The notes beneath the pieces are model-generated. The model ran no database searches. It saw only the letters and a program-made list of their open reading frames with translations, and was not told the DNA's origin. Positions 56,261 through 64,000 of a stretch of DNA of 64,000 nt are shown piece by piece. Positions within the stretch are counted from its first letter, which is position 1, and each line of letters opens with the position of its first letter. Source of the stretch: Zingiber officinale (lineage: Eukaryota > Streptophyta > Magnoliopsida > Zingiberales > Zingiberaceae); the NCBI RefSeq assembly GCF_018446385.1, contig NC_055987.1, positions 87,043,418-87,107,417 of the forward strand. The letters are read 5' to 3'. The position numbers were made by a program, and so were the translations under genes.

Positions 56261-56880
56261 TTGAGCTTACATACTAGATGCTCTTAGCCTTTTGCAAAAA
56301 TCTTTTAAAAACTATTTCAAAAATCACTTGAAAAATTCTTTAAAAGTCATTTCAAAATTATTTAAAAATCTTTTAAAAATTTATTTCAAAATCATTTGAA
56401 AATTCTTTAAAAAATCATTTCAAAAATTATTTGAAAAAATATTGAAAATCATTTGAAAAATTATTTAAAATTTATTTTGAAAAATAATTTAAAATTAATT
56501 TCAAAATGATTTATAAAATCTTTTACAAATTAATTTCAAAATCCTTTGAAAATAAATTTAAAAATTATCAAAAATCCTTTAGGGGAGAGAGCTTTCAAAG
56601 TTGAATACTAAGTCTTTTCAAATTTGAAAAAACTAAGTCTTTTCAAAACACTTTCAAAAATAGCTAAGGTTTTTTTTTTCAAAACATTTGTTATTAAAAT
56701 TTTAAACATTTTTTGGTCAAATCTTAACTACCCTTTAGGGGAAGCTTAAAACTAAACAAAGTTAATATTTTTTTAACAAACCTCTCTCTACTTGAGTTCT
56801 TTTTTATTTATGTCAAAGGGAGAGAGAAAAGTCAAAGTTAATTTAAATATATTTAAAATATATAACCTTTGATCTAGGGG
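56261..56880. repeat. AT-rich low-complexity tract
   Basis: Repeats of AAAATCATTTGAAAAATTC- and TTTCAAAATTA-like words with no fixed period, ending in sequence containing GGGGAGAGAG-like words. No coding sequence. Similar in composition to the AT-rich spacer of the SIRE-like element. Confidence 0.75.
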
Positions 56881-57568
56881 AGCTTTGGAGTAAGTGTGTG
56901 TAATTGCTTTTCAGAAGTTAAACTTGGATTGCAAACGAAACTTAACATTATTAATCCAAGTTCAACCCATGTGTTCATCAGAAGTTAAACCATATTACAG
57001 AAGTTGATAAATATCTATTTCAATGATTGGCTTCCAGGTCGTTGGCGAGGCACTCAGCCTTCTTGGGTATGAGATCATCCACCACTTCCTAGTCAAAGCC
57101 TTTCAAAGAAATTGAATATTTAAACTCGTTACAGTAAACGCTAGGTTCAACTACAGAGACCTCAATCAAAGCACAAGATCGCTAGCCTTTTGTGTTGGTA
57201 TTTCAGGATCCATACAAAGGAAAAATAAACTAGTACACAATGGAAACAATTAACTACTTATACCATTCTTTGTAGCTTAAAAACCTCCTAATCATCAGCT
57301 ATATTCCTCTCGTCCTCTTGGACATTGTGTGGGTGACGATCTACCAAGACGCAAAGACCACCCAAGTCCTTCTTTCTTCCAAGACTTTCAGCCACCAAGG
57401 GATCAAAGCTAGGAACACCACCTCTTGTTCTTCTTTCTTCCTTGCAACCCGCCGGCCACAAGATGGTTGAAGCCTCTTGATACCGCCGGCCTTAGGTGAG
57501 AAAGCAAGGGGAGAATAAGAATATGAGGGGGTCGACCACAAGGAGAATAAAAGAGGAATAGAAGAGGA
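56881..57568 (-). mobile_element. Diverged LTR fragment of the 52492 family
   Basis: Matches 52604-53380 in order: the GAAACTTAACATTATT block, GGCGAGGCACTCAGCC at 57030, ATACAAAGG, and the CATTGTGTGGGTGACGATC and GCCGGCC regions. Neither LTR terminus is present. The CCGGCC-rich end runs into an Athila LTR fragment near 57569. Confidence 0.65.
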
Positions 57569-57763
57569 TATCTACATCTCCATCATATTACAAATACTTC
57601 CTAATCCTAGAAGAGGATATCTACTTCATTGTGAGGAAAGAACAACCCCAAAATATAAAGTAAAGCATACTTACAACCCTTGATGTGAGAAGAAGGGGAA
57701 GAAGAGATGCTTGCCGAGGTTTTCGATGTCTATGGGATCCCTCCTTGCTCTGGAGATGGATGG
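57569..57763 (-). mobile_element. Athila LTR fragment
   Basis: Reverse complement of about 48163-48345 in the right Athila LTR, for example AACAACCCCAAAATATAAAG and CCTAATCCTAGAAGAGGAT. It ends exactly where an LTR with TGTTGG begins, so it is the insertion target of that LTR. At the other side the word AGAAGAGGATATCTAC is duplicated (57560 and 57617). Confidence 0.75.
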
Positions 57764-58036
57764 TGTTGGTTGCTACTCGGAAAACCTAGAGGTTCCACTG
57801 TACAAAAATTTTATACAATGGTCTGAACCTTTTCCTAGCTACCATGTGTTCTTTTAAATTAAATTTTGGATCGCCTGCGGAACTTAACACATTTGATCCA
57901 AAACTTAATCTATTTGTTCTTTTAGGTTTAGACTTTGATCTCCTGCGGAACTTAACACGTTCGATCCAAATCACCTAAGTTATTAATTCCATTAAATATT
58001 AATTTCCATAATTGGTTCCCAGTACTGACGTGGCGA
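57764..58036 (-). mobile_element. LTR end fragment of the 52492 family, interrupted by Copia 2
   Basis: TGTTGGTTGCTACTCGG at 57764 matches 52492, then ACAAAAATTTT.TACAA and paired CGGAACTTAACAC repeats as in that LTR. It stops at 58036 inside the TGGCGA word of the shared GGCGAGGCAC block, where Copia 2 begins; candidate TSD GGCGA. Confidence 0.75.
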
Positions 58037-59867
58037 TGTTAGCTAGAGCCCTAGAGCCAATCATTTGATGATTGTATTTTTGGACTCATTGTATCATATT
58101 CTATATAAATAAAGGCATTTGGATTTTGGTTATTATACTTACTTGTATTGGTGCCAAATAAACTAAGTATAATAATGTCCTTGAGTAGATGGCTCTCACC
58201 TATATCAATCGGTTAGTTGAACCGATAGTGAGATGATATAGGGAACACTACTCTTAATCATTCCTAGTCGAGTATTAACATTCAGGGACAATGTTAATGC
58301 AATAAGACTAGCATGTAGGTCAACTCGATGACTTGATCTCACAAGTCATGGATATAGAGATATCAGGTTGACACATGGGTATACATTAGAGAATGTATAC
58401 TGAATGACCCACCATGAGAAAGTATCATGGATCGTTATATGAGTGTCATATACTTTCTCATGTGACTATTAGTATGACTATTGGTCCTTAGACCTGAAGT
58501 CACCATGGTTCCCTACATAAGGAGTTATGTACTTTGGTTTCGTCAAACGTCACCCGTAATTGGGTGGACTATAAAGGCGATTACTGGGTACATAACGAAT
58601 TATGCAGAGGGATGTGAGTGATGTAGATGGGATCTATCCCTCCCATATGATGGGAGCGACATCGGTATTCTTGATAGAGTTAGACCACGAAGTGAATGGC
58701 CATGCCCAAATGAGTCAACATGAGATGTTGAGCTCATTTGATCGAGTGAGTCTACTTGGAGTTCAAGATTTAGATTGATTAGAGGATGACACGGTCTATG
58801 TCTCACATTGATCAATCTAGGTGTCTAGGATAGAAGGACAATGTCACATATTGTGAGGAGTCACAATTAGTAGTCACAAGGTGATGTTGGATCTCAACAT
58901 TCTTGTAACATTGGGTAGTAATGATGTGTTGCTAGATACCGCTCATTACTTATGCTTCTAAATGGGTTTAGGGGCATTGCCAACGTTACAAGAACCTATA
59001 GGGTCACACACTAAGGACATTTAGATGAAGATTAGGTTCATATGATGAACCAAGAGGATTAGATTCATTTGATGAATCAAATTGGATTAAGAGTAATCCT
59101 AATTGGGCTAATTGAGTTAGACTCAAGTTGATTCATGTGTTTAATGAGTCTAATTTGGATTATGACTCATTAAATCAATTTAATTAAATGAATTAGATTC
59201 ATTATATTAAATTGGCTTGAATTAAATGGTTGGATTAGATCAACCATGAGAGAGATTAAGTCAAGTTTGACTTGACTTGAGAGGAAGATGAAGAGTCAAG
59301 TTTGACTTGACTTTATGCCACCTCATTTGTGAGTGGGCAAGATGTGGACCAATGATAATGCTCCACATCATCATGGTTGCTTATGTGGAATGCCACCTCA
59401 TGGGAGTTACCAAGAGTTGTGACTCTTGGCATTCCATGGGAGTTACTCATGCTCTTAATGTGGCCGGCCACATGAATGGAAGAGATAAGTTTCATTTTGG
59501 AATTAATCTCATTCATTCCTTCATCGTCTTCCTTGCTCCAATTTTTGCTCTCCCTCTCCTCTCTTGGCCGAACCATCCAAAGGTGCTAGCACACCTTGTT
59601 TTGGTCATCTCCACCTAGTGTGTTCGTGTGGATACATATAGAGAAGTATCTATCCTTGATACTTTCGAGATCCGACGAATCTTGGACGAACGGGATACGA
59701 AAAAGGGCACGCATCGAAGGTAAAGATCTTCATCATGTAGATCTAGAAGTTTTGTAACTCGTACTCATATGTCTTCGAAGTTTTCTTCACACGAGATCCG
59801 TTGGCTAGGGTGATTCGGGGTTTCCGCGACGCAAAAAAGCGATTTTCGTGGCCCGAAAAACTGAACA
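58037..59867 (+). repeat. 5' LTR of Copia 2
   Basis: Starts TGTTAGCTAGAGCCC and ends CTGAACA. Contains GTGGCCGGCCACAT near 59460. Confidence 0.93.
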
Positions 59868-59868
59868 G

Positions 59869-59880
59869 TGGTATCAGAGC
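59869..59880 (+). promoter_or_regulatory. Primer-binding site, initiator-Met tRNA type
   Basis: TGGTATCAGAGC, one base after the LTR. Confidence 0.92.
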
Positions 59881-61424
59881 CACGTGCGAAGCTTGTACGA
59901 GTTTAATTTGATTTTTATGAAAAATTAAAGCTACTGTAAATTTCTGTAAATTTATGATTTTTATAGTTTTAAGAGTAATATTTCTCGTAGAAGCGAAGCA
60001 CAAGTGTTTATACACTTGTAGGCTTCGACTACCGAGAAGTTTTTCCCAAAACGGCATCGTTTCGACCCAAATCTTTTTGGGACAGCGGGATAAGGTGCTC
60101 TTGGATCGCTTAGGAGCAACTCGCAATGGTTAGATCGCGGGTAGGGGTACTGCCCCTAACCCTGCAAGGGGATTTGCTCCGCGATTGTGCCCGAAATCGC
60201 TAATCGGGACCGCCGGGAAAAATTTACTCATAAATTCTGTAAAATTATGAAAAATTATAGAAAAATTACAGAAATATATAATTTTGAATTATATATTAAT
60301 TTTGTGATAGTCATGGCCCAAAGACCCAATTCGATTGGACAATTGTGTTGTAATTCATAGTACGGCCTGCGTGCCGTTATGTGATGTGCGTGCTTGTATT
60401 TTATTTTTATTTTATTTTTCGCGACCTGCACGTCGTGCCTTTCTTTTATTCTGGTTGTAAATTAGATTTAGACTTGAATGTAACTCGAGTTTCAAAATTG
60501 TAATGTACAAAAAATTGGAGCTGTGGAAGGTCCACTTGAGACGGAGTTACGAGGAAGGCGCGAGCAACACAAGGTGGTCAAAAGGAAGGCGCTTGAGAAG
60601 TTGATCTTAGGTTGACCATCCGGTCTTCTCATTGGCTTGAGAAGATTGTAGTAGGGCCATGACTAATCACAAAACTTAGTTAATTACTTGTGTATATGAT
60701 GCATGTTTAATTAAGTAATTAATTAGTGCCTAGCGATTAAGATTAGATCTAAATCGTGCACAAGATGCACCCTTACGATTAGATTAGATCTACATCGTGT
60801 ACAAGATGCACTATATCGATTAGATTAGATCTATTTCGTGTATATTATACAACATCATTTAGATTAGATCTAAATCACGACAACTCAAAATGCCTACCAT
60901 GCCGTGATACCTACCACTACCTCGATCGCATGATGTTGTTGAATCTGCCAAAGCAGAGCAACACATACTATCTTGGTAGGGTACGGAGGGACAATCTTGG
61001 TCCTGCCTATCAACGCATGGGTGAGTTCAAACTCAATTAGATTGAGTATTCCTAGTTTACTCGGTTGGATCGTGTACAACTATAGACATTCTTCCAATGG
61101 TTAGAAAGGTAGGACAAAATCACGTTTATATTAATTCTCGGGCGTATTAGCCAAAGCTAACTCGAGTTTTAATATAAATGCGGATATTGATCCTATAATC
61201 AAGAGTTTCATAGAGATGTAATTGGTAATCGTTACCTACCGATCATACTAAATCTTGGGCGTATTAGCCAAAGCTAACTCAAGGGTTAGTATGATGTGGA
61301 TCTTGTCCCACAAAATTATAGAATTTAGTGGGAGCATTATTTAGTTAAAGGCCTAATTAAATGATTAAGAATATGATATTTATTTCTGCATTTATTTATG
61401 CATTTATTTCTGTTGTAGATTACC
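59881..61424 (+). other. Copia 2 leader
   Basis: A 1.5-kb untranslated leader. It has a single copy of the GC-rich hairpin unit (60070-60220) that is duplicated in Copia 1, then two GGGCGTATTAGCCAAAGCTA repeats near 61139 and 61257, as in Copia 1. No gene. Confidence 0.8.
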
Positions 61425-64000
61425 ATGACGTCGAATACGAACACCTTCTCTCTGCGATCTGTCCTTAAGAAGGACAAGCTCAACGGAGCAAATTTCCTGG
61501 ACTGGTACAGGAACCTGAGAATAGTTCTCACCCAAGAATATAAACTGTACGTTCTGGAGCAGCCCATTCCTGAGGCTCCTCCTGCCACTGCCACGCAAGC
61601 ATACCGAGATGCTTACAAGAAGCATCAAGATGACGCATTAGATGTGTCCTGTCTTATGCTCGCGACCATGAACTCTGAGCTTCAGAAGCAACATGAGTTG
61701 ATGGGCGCTTACGATATGGTTGAACATCTTTGTCACCTATTTCAAGGACAAGCAAGGAACTGGAAGAGGAACTCCAAAGAATACCTGGAAGATCTTAAGA
61801 AGAAGAGAAATAAGATTTCTACTTCAGGTATACATGTTATAGAAGTCAACCTCTCTATTTCTTCATCATTGGTATTAGATACCGGATGTTCTTCGCACAT
61901 TTGTACTAATGTACAAGCGCTGAGAAATAGCAGGGCATTGACGAAGGGTGAGATAGACCTACGAGTAGGCAATGGAGCACAGGTTGCTGTTATTGCTGTA
62001 GGAACTTACCATCTATCTCTGCCCTCTGAGCTTGTACTAGAGTTAGTCGATTGTTATTATGTGCCTGCATTAACTAAGAACATTATATCAGTTTCTTGTT
62101 TGGACAAGAAAGGTTTCTCGTTTACTATAAAGAACAAATGTTGTTCCGTCTATTTAAACGATATGTTCTATTGCAGTGCACCTCTGATAAACAGACTCTA
62201 TATTCTAGACCTTGAGAGCCCTATCTATAACATAAATACCAAGAGGTTCAAGTCAAATGACATGAACCAAACCTACCTCTGGCACTTTTGCTTAGGTCAT
62301 ATAAATGACAAGCGCTTATCCCAGCTCTATAAGGATGGTATGCTGGACTCATTTGATTTTGAATCATATGAGGTATATGAGTCATGCCTACGAGGCAAGA
62401 TGACCAAGACTCCCTTTAGTGGGCACAGCGAGAGGGCAACTGATTTGTTAGAACTCATACATAGTGATGTATGTGGCCCTTTCAATGTTGCTGCTAGAGG
62501 CGGTTATAGGTACTTCATCACATTTACTGATGATTTCGGTAGATATGGTTATGTGTACTTGATGACACATAAGTCTGAATCCTTTGAAAAGTTCAAAGAA
62601 TTCAAGAATGAAGTACAGAACCAGCTTGACAAGAGTATTAAGATACTTCGATCAGATCGAGGTGGAGAATACCTTAGCCATGAGTTTCGTGACTACCTAG
62701 CTGAGTGTGGGATTCTATCCCAACTCACTCCTCCTGGAACACCACAGTGGAATGGTGTATCCGAAAGGAGGAATCGTACCCTATTAGATATGGTACGATC
62801 CATGATGAGTCACACAGATCTTCCGACATACCTTTGGGGCTATGCTCTAGACACGGCAGCTTTTATACTCAACCGAGTTCCATCAAAGGCCGTGATAAAG
62901 ACACCATATAGGATATGGACTGGGAGAGATGCCCAGGTGTCTTTCATGAGGATTTGGGGTTGCGAGGCTTACGTTCGACGTCAAGTCTCAGACAAATTAG
63001 GACCCAAATCCGACAAGTACTATTTCATTGGATATCCCAAGGAAACTAAGGGATATTACTTCTACATTCCCAGTCAGCACAAGGTAGTTGTGGCTTTCTA
63101 GAAAGGGACTTTGTTTCTAGAAAGACTAGTGGGAGCGCGTTCGATCTTGAAGAAGTTCAAGATGCGAACAATAGCACTGATGCCTCGATGGAAATTGAAC
63201 TGGAACCACAAAGTGTTGTGGATGATGTTCCACAAGGAGTTGAGGAACAACAACCAGTTCAAGTAGACATTCCTCTTCGCAGGTCTGATAGGGTACGTCG
63301 TCACTGAGATGAGACCAGATTCCGAATGATGGCTAGAGGCATGAGACTGAGATCCAACCTCAGGAAGCTGTGATGAGACCAGATTCCGAGAAATGGCTAG
63401 AGGCCATGAGATCCGAGATGGAATCCATGTACACCAACCAAGTTTGAACTTTGGTTGATCCACCTGAAGGGGTAAAACCCATAGGGTGCAAGTGGGTCTT
63501 TAAGAGAAAGACTGACATGGATGGACTTATTTATAAGGGTCACTTGGTAGCTAAAGGTTTCAAGCAGATTCATGGTATTGACTATGATGAGACCTTTTCT
63601 CCAGTAGCGATGTTTAAGTCCATTCGGATCATGCTTGCTATTGCAGCCTACCATGACTATGAGATATAACAGATGGATGTCAAAACCGCGTTTCTGAATG
63701 GAAACCTGCTCGAGGATGTGTACATGACACAACCTGAGGGTTTTGTAGATCCACAGCATACTAGTAGAGTATGCAAGCTGCATAGGTCCATTTATGGACT
63801 AAAGCAAGCTTCTCGGAGCTGGAATCTTTGATTCGATGATGAAATCAAATAGTTTGGTTTCATCAAGAACGAAGATGAACCTTGTGTCTACAAGAAGGTT
63901 GTAGGGGATATAGTTGTCTTCCTCATATTGTATGTGAATGACATACTACTCATTGGGAAGGACATCCCTATGCTTCAGTCTGTCAAGACCTGGCTAGGAA
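61425..64000 (+). pseudogene. Copia 2 gag-pol, nearly intact through integrase then broken
   Basis: Open for 558 codons from ATG 61425 to a stop at 63099-63101. Gag N-terminus has LNGANFLDWYRNLRI. At about 61745-61770 the frame passes from Gag (FQGQAR) straight into NWKRN, the knuckle tail, so the knuckle and second half of Gag are deleted in frame, as in Copia 1. Protease DTGCSSH is at 61878, pre-integrase LWHFCLGH near 62278, integrase 62380-63000 with HSDVCGPF and SERRN. A small deletion after KVV at 63090 causes the stop. RT resumes from 63360 with WVFKRKTDMDG. A stop lies at 63667. The polymerase motif is YVND at 63931 instead of YVDD. RNase H lies beyond the window. Confidence 0.92.

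Larger units (their letters stand above)
58037..64000 (+). mobile_element. Copia retrotransposon 2, 5' part (cut by window end)
   Basis: The LTR 58037-59867 (1831 bp) is the same family as Copia 1 but more diverged than the two Copia 1 LTRs are from each other. Primer site, leader, gag and pol follow. The right part is outside the window. Candidate TSD GGCGA at 58032-58036 cannot be paired here. Confidence 0.93.

Overview
This is nuclear DNA of a flowering plant, most probably a monocot. The evidence is plant LTR-retrotransposon lineages, a CACTA DNA transposon, and intron-containing fragments of a plant B-type cyclin-dependent kinase and a PHD-finger gene. I found no intact host gene and no tRNA, rRNA or prokaryotic feature. 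Almost all 64 kb is a stack of mobile elements inserted into one another. All assignments rest on reading termini, target-site duplications (TSDs), motifs and translations by eye; no alignment was run.

Layout. 1-468 is a minus-strand Athila-type LTR fragment and 469-1886 a truncated minus-strand Copia-type LTR. 1887-15340 is a remnant of a Tat-type Gypsy element: tandem arrays (79 bp; 52/55 bp) followed by an antisense intron-containing gag-like ORF. That ORF is split by a complete 8.5-kb Tekay-like element (4373-12913, TSD GATCC) that keeps only scraps of pol. 15340-33060 is a second Tat remnant with the same antisense ORF. A CACTA transposon (16831-30682, TSD ATA) sits in its intron. The CACTA carries fragments of host genes (CDKB2-like kinase, PHD-finger protein, small membrane protein) and is itself interrupted by a full-length Copia element (17255-26190, TSD ACAAC). 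Around 33060-52490 is a third Tat remnant, split by an Athila-like gag-only element (33511-49115, TSD GCTAC). That element holds three further insertions: a solo Copia LTR (34631-36326, TSD CTAAG), a minus-strand SIRE/Maximus-like gag-only element (36354-40478) and a 2.85-kb solo Tekay/Del-like LTR (42467-45314, TSD GTATA). 52492-58036 holds minus-strand Copia LTR and pol remnants joined to another Athila LTR scrap. 58037-64000 is the 5' part of a second member of the 17-26 kb Copia family, cut off by the window end.

How the parts relate. Nesting gives a relative history: Tat remnants are oldest, then CACTA, Tekay-like and Athila-like insertions, then the Copia, SIRE-like and solo-LTR insertions inside those. 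Several elements look non-autonomous (Tekay-like with pol scraps; Athila-like and SIRE-like with gag only; two Copia copies sharing one gag deletion), so they probably depended on proteins supplied by relatives. The most notable object is the CACTA carrying a mosaic of host gene pieces.
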